From Faecalicatena fissicatena (GTDB taxonomy: Bacteria > Bacillota > Clostridia > Lachnospirales > Lachnospiraceae), in contig LDAQ01000108.1 in NCBI GenBank assembly GCA_001028025.1, positions 1 through 64,000 on the forward strand: 64,000 nt of DNA, in the 5' to 3' direction. Each line of letters begins with the position of its first letter. Position 1 is the first letter of the stretch. The notes below the pieces were generated by a model that was given only the letters and a program-made list of their open reading frames with translations, was not told where the DNA came from and did no database searches. Both the position numbers and the translations under genes were made by a program. This document shows, piece after piece, positions 27,244-35,926 of the stretch.

Positions 27244-28391
27244 TTTATGCAGATTACGCGGCTGCAACGCCGCTGGATCCTATGGTATCAGAACAAATGC
27301 TGCCCTACCTGACGGAGTATTTTTATAATCCGTCGGCGCTGTATCCTCAGGCGCGGCAGGTTCATGGGGCGGTGGAGCGGGCAAGAGGACAGGCAGCAGA
27401 TCTGATCGGAGCTCCCGCAGAGAGGATTATTTTTACATCCGGCGGCACGGAGGGCGATAACCTGGCTGTTCTGGGTACGGCCCTGCATGCAGGCCAGCAT
27501 AAGCGTCACCTGATAACAAGCTCCATTGAACATCATGCACTCCTGGAAACCTGTGTATGGCTGGAGCAGAGAGGCTTTCGGGTTACCCGGCTGCCGGTTG
27601 ACTCAAGGGGAATTGTAGATCCCCACGATCTGCAGGCGGCAATGACAGAGGATACATTTCTGGTATCCATTATGTGGGTGAATAACGAACTGGGAACCAT
27701 ACAGGACATTCCTGAGCTGGCGCGTATTGCACATGCGGGAGGGGCCTGGTTCCATACCGATGCCGTGCAGGCCGTGACGACGCAGGAGATTGATGTTGAG
27801 GCGGCAGGGATTGATCTGCTGACGCTGTCCTCACATAAATTCTATGGCCCGAAAGGTGCGGGTGCTCTGTACGTGCGGGAAGGTGTGCCGCTTTGTCCGA
27901 TGCAGCACGGCGGGCAGCAGGAGCATCAGCTGCGGGGTGGAACAGAAAATGTGCCGGCACTTATCGGTATGGGTGCGGCGGCACAGCGTCTGAAAGAACG
28001 TGCAGAAGCGATGAGAGCCGATATGAAACGGTGGAAAACCCGGATCATTCAGGAACTGGCAGTGGTGGATGGAATCCGCATTGACAGTCCCCCGGAATGC
28101 AGTGCGGATTCCATTCTTCATCTGTCCTTTTATGGAATAGAGGCAGAGGGGATGCTATTCTGGCTTGCAAGGGCGGGGATTCAGGTTTCTATGGGATCAG
28201 CGTGCAATTCGCTGAGTGTGGAACCGTCCCATGTAGTAAGGGCTATCGGACTTTCGGAAGAATGGGCCCGGGGCGGGATCAGACTCTCACTGGGATGCGG
28301 ACTGACAGATGAAAAGGTTGGAGAATTAATTAAAGGATTGAAAGAAACGGCCAGACGCCTGCGAAGTGCAGACGGGCTGACGAATGAATAA
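27240..28391 (+). CDS. cysteine desulfurase (NifS/IscS-like)
   Basis: The 383-residue PLP enzyme has the class V aminotransferase pattern: N-terminal IYADYAAATPLDP, the SSIEHHA loop, the PLP lysine K200 in SSHKFYGPKGAG, RGGTEN, and the active-site cysteine C322 in GSACNS. All residues for cysteine desulfuration are present. It overlaps the second IIB by 4 bp and is followed by a class II aldolase, so it belongs to the PTS operon. No iron-sulfur scaffold or tRNA-thiolation gene is nearby, so its partner and purpose here are unclear. RBS GGAGGCGAG. Confidence 0.88.
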   Translation: MIYADYAAATPLDPMVSEQMLPYLTEYFYNPSALYPQARQVHGAVERARGQAADLIGAPAERIIFTSGGTEGDNLAVLGTALHAGQHKRHLITSSIEHHALLETCVWLEQRGFRVTRLPVDSRGIVDPHDLQAAMTEDTFLVSIMWVNNELGTIQDIPELARIAHAGGAWFHTDAVQAVTTQEIDVEAAGIDLLTLSSHKFYGPKGAGALYVREGVPLCPMQHGGQQEHQLRGGTENVPALIGMGAAAQRLKERAEAMRADMKRWKTRIIQELAVVDGIRIDSPPECSADSILHLSFYGIEAEGMLFWLARAGIQVSMGSACNSLSVEPSHVVRAIGLSEEWARGGIRLSLGCGLTDEKVGELIKGLKETARRLRSADGLTNE

Positions 28392-28413
28392 GGAAACAGG
28401 AGGAAGATATAGA

Positions 28414-29247
28414 ATGTTAGTGAACACAAAGGAAATGCTGGAGAATGCAAGGCAGGGAACCTATGCCCTGCCGGCCCCGGATTTTGTTGACCTTGACTCG
28501 GCACGTGTATTTGTTAAAACTGCGGAAAGGCTGCAGAAACCGCTGATTCTTTCTTATGCACAGGCGTTGGAGAATATGCTGTCACTGGAGGAGGCCGCAG
28601 CGATTGGATGTCTGCTGGGCAGAGAGTCCAGTGTACCGGTGGCTCTTCATCTTGATCATGGGATGGACCGGGAATTTATCGGGCGTGCAATTGAACTGGG
28701 ATTCACCTCGGTCATGATTGATGCGTCAGACAAGAGTTTTGAGGAAAATGTGCGGTGCACAAGTGAGATCGTGCGGCTTGCGCATGACAGTAATGTGACG
28801 GTGGAAGCGGAGATCGGGCATGTGGGGCAGGGGGATAATTTTGCTTCATTCGAGAATTCCGAATCTGTTTATACAATGCCTGAGGAGGCCGCAGAATTTG
28901 TGGCTCAGACGGAGGTGGATTCACTGGCGGTTTCTATCGGTACGGTACACGGTATTTATAAAAATCTGAAAAGTCCTGTGCTGAGCTTTGACTGTCTGCA
29001 TAAGCTGGCGGAGAAGATTCAGGTTCCGCTGGTGCTTCACGGCGGTTCCGGTACCGGGGATGACAATCTGCACCGGTGTGCGGTTGAGGGGATCTCTAAA
29101 ATCAATATATTTACAGACTTTCTGACGGCAGCTATGGAGCAGATCCAGAAAGATTCCGCGGCAGATTATCTTGCAGTTAAGCGGGCGGCCAACAGGGGAA
29201 TGGCAGATGTATTAGAACATTACTATTCTGTGTTTGCCGGGAACTGA
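28414..29247 (+). CDS. class II fructose-bisphosphate aldolase family protein
   Basis: The 277-residue protein has the zinc-dependent aldolase motifs HLDHG near 79, EAEIGHVG near 130, VHG near 179, and LHGGSGT near 206. It probably cleaves the phosphorylated product of the PTS sugar into dihydroxyacetone phosphate and an aldehyde, as tagatose-, ketose- or fructose-bisphosphate aldolases do. The start is ATG 28414, with AGGAGGAAG upstream; an ATG ten codons earlier overlaps the desulfurase end and has no site. The isomerase follows after 11 bp. Confidence 0.9.
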   Translation: MLVNTKEMLENARQGTYALPAPDFVDLDSARVFVKTAERLQKPLILSYAQALENMLSLEEAAAIGCLLGRESSVPVALHLDHGMDREFIGRAIELGFTSVMIDASDKSFEENVRCTSEIVRLAHDSNVTVEAEIGHVGQGDNFASFENSESVYTMPEEAAEFVAQTEVDSLAVSIGTVHGIYKNLKSPVLSFDCLHKLAEKIQVPLVLHGGSGTGDDNLHRCAVEGISKINIFTDFLTAAMEQIQKDSAADYLAVKRAANRGMADVLEHYYSVFAGN

Positions 29248-29258
29248 GGGGGAGAATG

Positions 29259-29954
29259 ATGGAAAAGTATAGAATACGGACACCGTTTTTTGTTATAAAC
29301 CCCAAGGCATACGTCTATGGGGAACAGGCGCTGGAACTGGCGCGGTATGCAGATAAGCTGGCGGAGCAGTATGATGTGGATATATTTTTTACCGGCCAGC
29401 TGGTGGATCTGCGGCTGATCAGCCAGGAAGCGGAACATCTGATTATTACAGCACAGCATATGGATGGTCTGCATCCGGGCAGCGGAATGGGGCATGTGCT
29501 GCCCGAGGCGCTGGCCGATATCGGCGTGAAGGCAACATTCCTCAATCATGCAGAGCATGCGATGCCGTTTGCACAGCTGGCAAAAGCGATGGCACGCGCC
29601 GATGAGCTGGGCATTCTGACGATCGTGTGCGCGGATACTGTGGAGGAGGCCAAAGCGCTGGCTATGCTGCATCCGGATATTATGGTCTGCGAGCCAACCT
29701 CTTTGATCGGAACCGGTACGGTCAGCGATCAGAATTATATGGCGGCCACAAATGAGGCAGTTAAAACGGTTTCCCCCGGGACGCTTGTTTTGCAGGCAGC
29801 AGGAATCAGTACCGGTCAGGATGTGTATGGGGCAATTATGTCGGGGGCGGACGGCACGGGCGGTACCAGCGGCATCGTGGCGGCGCCGGACCCGTTTAAG
29901 GCTCTTGATGAGATGATTGAGGCTCTGGTACGGGCAAAAAATGACAGAAAGTGA
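29259..29954 (+). CDS. triose-phosphate isomerase family protein (short, archaeal-like type)
   Basis: The 231-residue protein has TIM catalytic motifs: the Lys in VINPKAY, the His in FLNHAEH near 92, and the Glu in VCEPTSLIGTG near 145, plus the phosphate-binding ends GISTG and DGTGGTSG. Its length and the LNHAE and EP-LIGTG forms resemble the shorter tetrameric archaeal enzymes rather than the housekeeping bacterial enzyme of about 250 residues. It may handle the triose phosphate released by the aldolase. A tandem ATG at 29256 is an equal start candidate; the GGGGGAG spacing favours 29259. Confidence 0.82.
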   Translation: MEKYRIRTPFFVINPKAYVYGEQALELARYADKLAEQYDVDIFFTGQLVDLRLISQEAEHLIITAQHMDGLHPGSGMGHVLPEALADIGVKATFLNHAEHAMPFAQLAKAMARADELGILTIVCADTVEEAKALAMLHPDIMVCEPTSLIGTGTVSDQNYMAATNEAVKTVSPGTLVLQAAGISTGQDVYGAIMSGADGTGGTSGIVAAPDPFKALDEMIEALVRAKNDRK

Positions 29955-29963
29955 GAGAGATTA

Positions 29964-30479
29964 ATGAAAATTTACCAGGATACGATTATTGTACAGTCTA
30001 ACGGTTCACGTCCTTCCTATCACAATGTGACAGAACAGGTGCGTGCCATCGCCGCAGCCAGCGGGATAGAGAATGGTATGTGCGTGGTGCAGTCACCGCA
30101 TACGACGTGCTCTGTTATCTTTGAGGAATATGTTCATGATACGGATTTTAACGGGGATGAATTTCTGCAGGTTGATTTGAACCGCATACTGGACCGCATT
30201 ATTCCGAGAGAAAGAACAGAGGATATGGAGTACCGGTATCCGGGTCCGAAACATCTGGACTTTTTGATGGGGCTGGACGACCCTCAGTATCCCTGTGACC
30301 CGGCAACAATACTGAATGGAGACGCTCATATCCGTGCCTCATTTTTCGGGGCCAGTGAAACCTTTATCCTGCGGGAGGGCAGCCTGATGATCGGATCGGT
30401 GGGGTATATCTATTTTATTGACTGGGATCAGAACCGCTCACGGGAGCGCAAGTGTCATGTCATGATTATGGGAGAGTAG
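29964..30479 (+). CDS. YjbQ-family protein (UPF0047)
   Basis: The 171-residue protein is a YjbQ/UPF0047 member: CVVQSPHTTCSVIFEEY near 42-58 and NGDAHIRASFFG near 118 carry the conserved metal and active-site residues. Members show weak thiamine-phosphate synthase activity in vitro, but the true role is unsettled. It is the last gene of the PTS operon, and a terminator follows. Its last 60 bp, including the stop codon, are duplicated perfectly at 38183-38242. Confidence 0.85.
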   Translation: MKIYQDTIIVQSNGSRPSYHNVTEQVRAIAAASGIENGMCVVQSPHTTCSVIFEEYVHDTDFNGDEFLQVDLNRILDRIIPRERTEDMEYRYPGPKHLDFLMGLDDPQYPCDPATILNGDAHIRASFFGASETFILREGSLMIGSVGYIYFIDWDQNRSRERKCHVMIMGE

Positions 30480-30571
30480 TACACTCAAAGGCCCCCCGTA
30501 ATATAAGCCCTGGGGGCGGATATTACGGGGGGCCAGTTTATTAAAGTTGATTTACCAGTTCCCGGGTAACC
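30420..30571. repeat. 152-bp direct repeat, left copy
   Basis: Identical base for base to 38183-38334 (offset 7763). It spans the last 60 bp of the yjbQ gene, the operon terminator and the first 31 bp (3' end) of the leftward MATE gene. The two copies bracket the deoxysugar kinase/aldolase/ABC/ROK cassette. Confidence 0.93.
30490..30534 (+). terminator. hairpin terminator of the PTS operon
   Basis: A perfect 15-bp stem, GGCCCCCCGTAATAT with ATATTACGGGGGGCC, encloses a 15-nt loop. It ends the rightward PTS operon and, in the intact arrangement, the leftward MATE gene. A second copy is at 38253-38297. Confidence 0.8.
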
Positions 30572-30836
30572 CCCAGCAGTTTAGGCAGCAGCAGGATACT
30601 TATGACGATAAACACGAACGTGCGGGCAAATGAAATAATTGCGGACACAAGCTGGTGCATAAAACAGCAGGACACCCAGGTAGGCTTTACAGTTTGCTAC
30701 CAGGATATAGGTTGAGACTAACAGGCGTACCAGTGGTTCCAGAAATAAACTGCCAGCAGCCAATATATTAATACTGAGCAGCAGAGAAGTTGCAATAATC
30801 AAAGAGAGGTCCTGGTTGGCCTCTTTTTTCTTTATG
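30541..30836 (-). pseudogene. MATE efflux gene remnant with two internal deletions
   Basis: Three blocks match the intact MATE gene at 38304-39668. The first 31 bp join, through a shared GGTAACC, to sequence matching 38436-38520. This then joins, after a deletion of about 716 bp, to sequence matching about 39236-39422. Mismatches are few (3 in 79 bp of the middle block). The first deletion is 108 bp between two GGTAACC copies, which fits microhomology-driven loss. A shadow reading frame still encodes the segment ANQDLSLIIATSLLL. It is non-functional. Confidence 0.88.
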
Positions 30837-30908
30837 TCCGGCGTACAGACCAACGACAGTAGGGATCTGATGCAGCTTTTCTATTTTACGCCTGCCACCC
30901 GGCTGCTC
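30831..30908 (-). pseudogene. fragment of a SorC-family regulator gene
   Basis: About 78 bp align with 22601-22678 of the SorC gene upstream of the PTS operon, roughly residues 258-285, at close to 85-90% identity by eye with one gap. It is fused to the MATE remnant at a shared TTTATG. Beyond 30908 similarity stops. It may derive from a second SorC gene that was lost, or from this one. Confidence 0.75.
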
Positions 30909-31096
30909 CGTCAATTCCAGGACAGCATGGAACTGGACTTGTCCGGTATTTTTTTGGAAAAGGTAGTAAATTTATTTTGGAATCTTATATTTGTATAATT
31001 TAATAAAAAAAAATAAGAATTAAGGACTCTATTATATCGAAAACAATAATAATACTGGGCATATATACTAAAAATATTTAAAATAAATTTTGAATA

Positions 31097-31125
31097 TTGA
31101 CATATAACTTAATATTAGTTAGAAT
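31097..31125 (+). promoter_or_regulatory. promoter of the deoxysugar cassette
   Basis: TTGACA at 31097-31102 and TAGAAT at 31120-31125, spaced 17 bp, in a very A/T-rich 250-bp region. The kinase start codon follows 40 bp later. No obvious operator is seen here. Confidence 0.6.
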
Positions 31126-31164
31126 AATATTATCGAAAAGGAAATATTAAACAGGAGGAAGGCA

Positions 31165-32649
31165 ATGAAGAAGCAGATATGTATTGCGGCAGACCTGGGA
31201 GCCAGTGGTGGAAAGATGGCGAGAGGATACTTCGATGGAGAACACCTTGAGATTGGAGATTATTTTGATTTCCCAAATCAGCCGATGTCATTGAATGGAA
31301 ATCTATACTGGAATCTGTTTGCACTTTACAATAACATATTAAAGGGACTTGACTTTTACTCCAGAGAGCAGGGGGCGGCCACGATCGGTATTGATACGTG
31401 GGGGGCAAGTTATGGATTTCTGGATAAGAGAGGGAGACTCCTGGAGCCGGTTTATCATTATCGCGATTTGAGGACAGAACAGTCCCTGGAGAAATCCTAC
31501 GAAGTGCTATCAAAGAGAAAGCTGTTTGAACTCACAGGATGTCAGCCCAATCGCTCCTATACATTGCCTCAGCTTTATTCTTACATAGAATATGGGGACA
31601 AGATCATAGAGTTGGCAGATAAGATGCTTTTTCTGCCGGATTTGCTGGGATATTTTCTCTGTGGGGAGATATCAACCGAACGTTCAATTGCAGGAACATC
31701 GGGATTAATGAAGCCGGAGCAGGATGACTGGGCGTGGGAGGTATTTGAGCAGCTGGGCATACCGGAAAGAATGCTGACGGATATTACCGATACAGGAACG
31801 GTGAAAGGACACGTTCTTCCGGAAATTGCTTCCATCACGAGGACGAGTGAAACGAAGGTCATAGCAGTGCCGGGACATGATACAGCGTCGGCGGTTGTGG
31901 GAATCCCGGGATTTGGTATGAACCAGGTGTACTTAAGCATTGGAACTAATATTAATATGGGAATCGAACTTTCCCGCAGCATAGCCAACGATAAGGCATA
32001 TGAAGGTGGATTTAAAAATGCGGGAGTTATAGAAGACAGGAAAATCCTATACCGTGATTTCGCGGCATTCTGGCTTTTGAATGAACTGAGAAGAACATGG
32101 AAAGCCGAGGGAAATGAATATGAGTATGAGACAATGATGGATATGGCTCTTTCATGTAAATCGAAGCGGGTGTATGTGGATACCGACGACACACAGCTAA
32201 ACAATGCGGGAGGCAACGCAAAAGAGAAAATAAATACCTATCTGGAGCGAACCGGGCAGCAGATATTACAGACGGATGCAGAATTTGTCCGCTGTATACT
32301 TGAAAGTATTGCATTGAAAGTGATGTATTGTATTGAGTATTTGAAAAAGGAGCTTGAGATTCCGGTAGAAAAAGTGTCGGGAGTTAATGGCGGAAGCCGG
32401 AACTATGTACTGATGCAGTTCATCAGCGATGCATTAGGAATGCCTGTTTATGGAGGTATGCCATATGCAACACTGGCCGGTAATATATTGACACAGATGT
32501 ATTCTATGAGGGAAGTGACAACCATTGAGGAGATCCGGGAATTATCTGCAAATTCATTTGAAATGAAGGAATATCAGCCTCACGCGGAGGAAAAAGAACG
32601 TTGGAAGGAAGATTTGCAGAAAATGAAAGAAAAAGGTATCTGCAAATAA
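31165..32649 (+). CDS. rhamnulokinase-like FGGY kinase
   Basis: The 494-residue protein has the rhamnulokinase signatures: CIAADLGASGGKMARG near 5-20, GIDTWGASYGFLDKRG near 75, YRDLRT near 103, and VNGGSRNYVLMQFISDAL near 410. It phosphorylates a ketose such as L-rhamnulose or L-fuculose at C1. The adjacent gene encodes a fuculose/rhamnulose-phosphate type aldolase, giving a two-step route to dihydroxyacetone phosphate and lactaldehyde. No isomerase is in the cassette. RBS AGGAGG. Confidence 0.85.
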   Translation: MKKQICIAADLGASGGKMARGYFDGEHLEIGDYFDFPNQPMSLNGNLYWNLFALYNNILKGLDFYSREQGAATIGIDTWGASYGFLDKRGRLLEPVYHYRDLRTEQSLEKSYEVLSKRKLFELTGCQPNRSYTLPQLYSYIEYGDKIIELADKMLFLPDLLGYFLCGEISTERSIAGTSGLMKPEQDDWAWEVFEQLGIPERMLTDITDTGTVKGHVLPEIASITRTSETKVIAVPGHDTASAVVGIPGFGMNQVYLSIGTNINMGIELSRSIANDKAYEGGFKNAGVIEDRKILYRDFAAFWLLNELRRTWKAEGNEYEYETMMDMALSCKSKRVYVDTDDTQLNNAGGNAKEKINTYLERTGQQILQTDAEFVRCILESIALKVMYCIEYLKKELEIPVEKVSGVNGGSRNYVLMQFISDALGMPVYGGMPYATLAGNILTQMYSMREVTTIEEIRELSANSFEMKEYQPHAEEKERWKEDLQKMKEKGICK

Positions 32650-32685
32650 TACATGAAGGATCATGCATGAAAAAGGAGAAGAAGA

Positions 32686-33384
32686 ATGAGCGAAAATTAC
32701 AAGGAAAAAATGAAGGAACTGGGAATATCTGAGGAGGTGGTAAATCAGGTACTGGCTGTAGCGAAGCGCATGGACGACAAAGGTCTGGTGAATTCTTTTG
32801 CAGGAAATATTTCTGCAAAAGTGGATGGTAAAATTTATATTACGCCAACCGGACAAAATAAGGGGCTTCTTACACCGGAGAAGATTGCAGTTGTGAATCC
32901 GGATGGAGAGCGCATCTTTGGGATGAAAGAGACATCGGAAATCATTATGCACAGCATGGCTTATGATATCTGTGAAGAGAACGGCTGGGATGTGGGCGGA
33001 GTTGTTCACAGCCATTCGAAAGTACTGACTGCATTCTCTATGGCGGGGCTGGATGTAGAGACAACGGCACTTCCGGAAATGATGGGAAACTTCCATAAGA
33101 TTCCATGTGCGCCATATGGGGCGCCGGGAACAAAGTTCATTATGACGATGGCAGAGCCTTATTTTGCGGAGGGTTACAGAATCGTACTCCTGGGAAATCA
33201 CGGCAGCCTTGCAGTAGGAAAGACCGTGGAGGAAGCCATGAATGTTGTGGAAGCATGCGAATCCATAGCAGAACAGATTCTAATTACAAAATATATTCTT
33301 GGCGGGGAAGATTCGCTGGATGTGGATGAAATAGCAAGATTCTTTGACATTTATAAAGAGAACCGTTCAGGAAGAGTAAAGTAA
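32686..33384 (+). CDS. class II aldolase, L-fuculose-phosphate aldolase-like
   Basis: The 232-residue zinc aldolase has the FucA pattern: FAGNISAKV near 41, ITPTGQNKG near 57, catalytic Glu in TSEIIMHSMAY near 86, and zinc ligands H108 and H110 (HSHS) and H172 (GNHGS). It would split fuculose- or rhamnulose-1-phosphate. It follows the kinase by 36 bp and precedes the ABC transporter genes, so it is part of one deoxysugar operon. The exact substrate is not decided by sequence. Confidence 0.87.
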   Translation: MSENYKEKMKELGISEEVVNQVLAVAKRMDDKGLVNSFAGNISAKVDGKIYITPTGQNKGLLTPEKIAVVNPDGERIFGMKETSEIIMHSMAYDICEENGWDVGGVVHSHSKVLTAFSMAGLDVETTALPEMMGNFHKIPCAPYGAPGTKFIMTMAEPYFAEGYRIVLLGNHGSLAVGKTVEEAMNVVEACESIAEQILITKYILGGEDSLDVDEIARFFDIYKENRSGRVK

Positions 33385-33513
33385 CAGGAAAGAATTTCTA
33401 CTCCCCGTGGTGGGAGAGAGATATATCCCCAGGGCATACTGCCCGAAGGGAAAAGTTTTGCAGTAAAGCAGCGGAACAAGGAAAACCACGTAAAAGAGAT
33501 GGAGGAAAAAAGT

Positions 33514-34854
33514 ATGAAATTGAAAAAAGCGGCGAGTGTATTGTTAGCATTGACAATGGCTGTGGGATTGGCAGCGTGCGGCGGCTCTTCAGGCGGAGAC
33601 AGTAAGAGCAGCGATTCCAAAAGCAGCGAAAGCAAAGACAAAGGAACAGAAAAGACAAAATTGACCATGTGGTCATGGTCCCCAATTACACGTACATGTG
33701 ACAAAATGATTGAGGCTTTTGAAAAAGAGAACCCGGATATTGAGATTGAGTTTACATATTATAACTACGATCCAGAATATCTGTCAGCATTGTCGGCAGC
33801 AGCTGCCTCAGATAATCTTCCTGACATTATTGGCCTTCAGCCGGGATCCCTGACTGCCCAGTATGCGGATTACCTTATGGACTATTCTTCTTACGCACAG
33901 GAAGAATGGGGTGACAGCTGGAAAGATAATTACCCGGAAATGATTGCAGACCAGATTCAGATGGGAAATAAATCAGGAGATGAAGGCAATTATATTCTTC
34001 CGGTAGAAGCACAGGTAATTTCTATTGTTTACAATAAGAACGTTTTTGAAAAATATAAACTTGATATTCCGAAAACATATGACGAATTCAAAGAGGTTTG
34101 TAAAACACTCAATGATAATGGTGTTGCACCTCTGTTCTTTGGCGGAGCTAACGGATGGCAGTGTGTAAACATGTTTACGATGCTCTGTTCCCAGCTGGAT
34201 ACAACGATGTTTAACAAAGCGCAGGCAGGAGAGATTAAATGGACAGATCCTTCTATCGTGGAGGCAATGAGCAACTTTAAGCAGCTGTTCGATGATGGGA
34301 TTGTGCAGACAGGCGCAATGTCTGCAGATGCAAATACGAACGGAACACCAGCTTTTGTATCCGATTCAGCAGCGATGATGGCGCTTGGCTCATGGTGGTG
34401 TCAGGAATTTACAGCAGAAGATCCGGCAACAACGATTGCAGACTGGGATTTTGGATTCTTCTATCTGCCGGCTGTAGGAACAGCGAAAAATCCGGCGACT
34501 CCTGTAGGCGGAATTGATTTCGGTTATGGTATCACAAAGAATTGTAAAAATCCGGATGCTGCATGGAAAGCACTCAAATCATTCAGCTCAGGGGCTGGTA
34601 TCCAGGCATGCGTAGATGATGTAAACAACCTTCCGGCATTCAAGGGGATTGAGCCTAAGAATGCAGAATTAAATAAAGACCTGGTTGAACAGTATAACAG
34701 CTTCTCAGAAGATTTGAACAGTGCAATGAATCAGAGAATCGGAGAACCTACGATTGAAACTGCACTGCAGAATGCACTTGCGGGCGTTGGTTCCGGTGAA
34801 CTTACACCAGAGCAGGGATGCCAGGCTGTACAGGATGCACAGGACGCATTATAG
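33514..34854 (+). CDS. ABC transporter sugar-binding lipoprotein (CUT1 family)
   Basis: The 446-residue protein starts with a lipoprotein signal peptide and lipobox LAAC (C22), followed by a Gly/Ser/Lys-rich linker (about 23-50). The rest is an extracellular solute-binding fold typical of CUT1 oligosaccharide binders (LTMWSWSPITRTCDKMIEAF, then PDIIGLQPGSL). It captures a sugar for the two permeases that follow. No ATPase gene is present, so it probably shares a chromosomal MsmK-type ATPase. ATG 33514 is chosen, with GGAGGAAA upstream. Confidence 0.9.
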   Translation: MKLKKAASVLLALTMAVGLAACGGSSGGDSKSSDSKSSESKDKGTEKTKLTMWSWSPITRTCDKMIEAFEKENPDIEIEFTYYNYDPEYLSALSAAAASDNLPDIIGLQPGSLTAQYADYLMDYSSYAQEEWGDSWKDNYPEMIADQIQMGNKSGDEGNYILPVEAQVISIVYNKNVFEKYKLDIPKTYDEFKEVCKTLNDNGVAPLFFGGANGWQCVNMFTMLCSQLDTTMFNKAQAGEIKWTDPSIVEAMSNFKQLFDDGIVQTGAMSADANTNGTPAFVSDSAAMMALGSWWCQEFTAEDPATTIADWDFGFFYLPAVGTAKNPATPVGGIDFGYGITKNCKNPDAAWKALKSFSSGAGIQACVDDVNNLPAFKGIEPKNAELNKDLVEQYNSFSEDLNSAMNQRIGEPTIETALQNALAGVGSGELTPEQGCQAVQDAQDAL

Positions 34855-34866
34855 GTATCAGGGTTA

Positions 34867-34886
34867 CTGTTCTTAGTACTGAACAG
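34867..34886. promoter_or_regulatory. CTGTTC-N8-GAACAG palindrome, copy 1
   Basis: A 20-bp inverted repeat with 6-bp arms lies just after the binding-protein stop codon. The same arms and spacing occur upstream of the ROK gene at 36878-36897. A regulator site is likely; an mRNA hairpin is the alternative. Confidence 0.5.
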
Positions 34887-34910
34887 ATAAGTCTTAGGGC
34901 GAATTTAACT

Positions 34911-34950
34911 GGGAGAACCAAATCCTTTTTAACAGGGAAGAGGTTCTCCC
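34911..34950 (+). other. mRNA hairpin between binding-protein and permease genes
   Basis: GGGAGAACC (34911-34919) pairs with GGTTCTCCC (34942-34950) over 9 bp around a 22-nt loop, followed by ATATTT. Hairpins here often raise the level of the binding-protein transcript over that of the permeases. Confidence 0.5.
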
Positions 34951-35008
34951 ATATTTAAACACGGCATGGTGGACAATTTTAGTAATGCGGCCGGAAGGAG
35001 GAGAAAAG

Positions 35009-35923
35009 ATGAGCAACATGACAGTAAAGGCAAAAGTAAAGAAAAAACATAATATCCCAGGGTATTTGTTTATTCTTCCGTCTGTACTGTTCTTCCTGTT
35101 TTATATTTTATATCCGATTGGGTTTGTAGGCTGGAGTAGTTTCTTTAGTTGGTCTACTCTGAAAAATATGACTTTTGTAGGAATGGAGAATTATATCAGG
35201 ATTTTTCAGGATAAAGTATTCCTGACTACTATGAGGAATTCACTTTTTTGGATTATCACGACAGTGCCGATTCAGGCGGGCGTGGGATTTTTCCTGGCAT
35301 ATATAATAGAAGAACAGCTTCAAAAAGGACGAGGCATATTCAGAACAGTGTTTTTCCTTCCGGTAGTTACGTCTGTAGTAGTTGTAGCTATTGTTTGGGG
35401 AAAAATGCTGCAGCCATATCAGGGGATTATTACACATTACCTGTCGGTCCTTGGGATCGGAGGCCAGGTAAATATCCTGGGAATGCCGAATACAGCAATT
35501 TTCGGATGTATTATGGCTAACATATGGGAGTGGACAGGATGGTCTATGATTATGTATGTGGCGGGAATGTCCCAGATTTCAGAGGACATGAAAGAAGCAG
35601 CAAAAATAGATGGAGCGACGAGATGGAAGGAAATTATATATATTTACATCCCCTCGCTGGCATCTACACACAAATCACTTTTGATGCTGGGCATAATCGG
35701 TTCACTGCAGACGTTCGGCTTGATCTATACTATGACCGGAGGCGGTCCAAACCATGCATCAGAAATGCCCGGAACTTATATTTTCCAGTCTGGTTTTACA
35801 AATCAGCAGATGGGATATGCATCCGCGTTATCTGTGGTAATTCTACTGTTCGCACTGGTGCTTACTGTATTTCAGGTGAAAGGGCTTGGGGCAGGTGACT
35901 TTATGAGGAAGGAGGCGGATTAA
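35009..35923 (+). CDS. ABC transporter sugar permease (MalF-like)
   Basis: The 304-residue membrane protein has six predicted helices and the cytoplasmic EAA loop KEAAKIDGATRWKEIIYIYIP near 205, which docks to the ATPase. It is the first of two CUT1 permeases. ATG 35009 is chosen because AAGGAGGAG precedes it. It is separated from the binding-protein gene by 154 bp containing two hairpins, and from the second permease by 3 bp. Confidence 0.92.
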   Translation: MSNMTVKAKVKKKHNIPGYLFILPSVLFFLFYILYPIGFVGWSSFFSWSTLKNMTFVGMENYIRIFQDKVFLTTMRNSLFWIITTVPIQAGVGFFLAYIIEEQLQKGRGIFRTVFFLPVVTSVVVVAIVWGKMLQPYQGIITHYLSVLGIGGQVNILGMPNTAIFGCIMANIWEWTGWSMIMYVAGMSQISEDMKEAAKIDGATRWKEIIYIYIPSLASTHKSLLMLGIIGSLQTFGLIYTMTGGGPNHASEMPGTYIFQSGFTNQQMGYASALSVVILLFALVLTVFQVKGLGAGDFMRKEAD

Positions 35924-35926
35924 ACC

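Noticed and set aside
30816..30998. 60-codon open frame on the plus strand
   Set aside because: It runs across the fused MATE/SorC remnants in the antisense direction.
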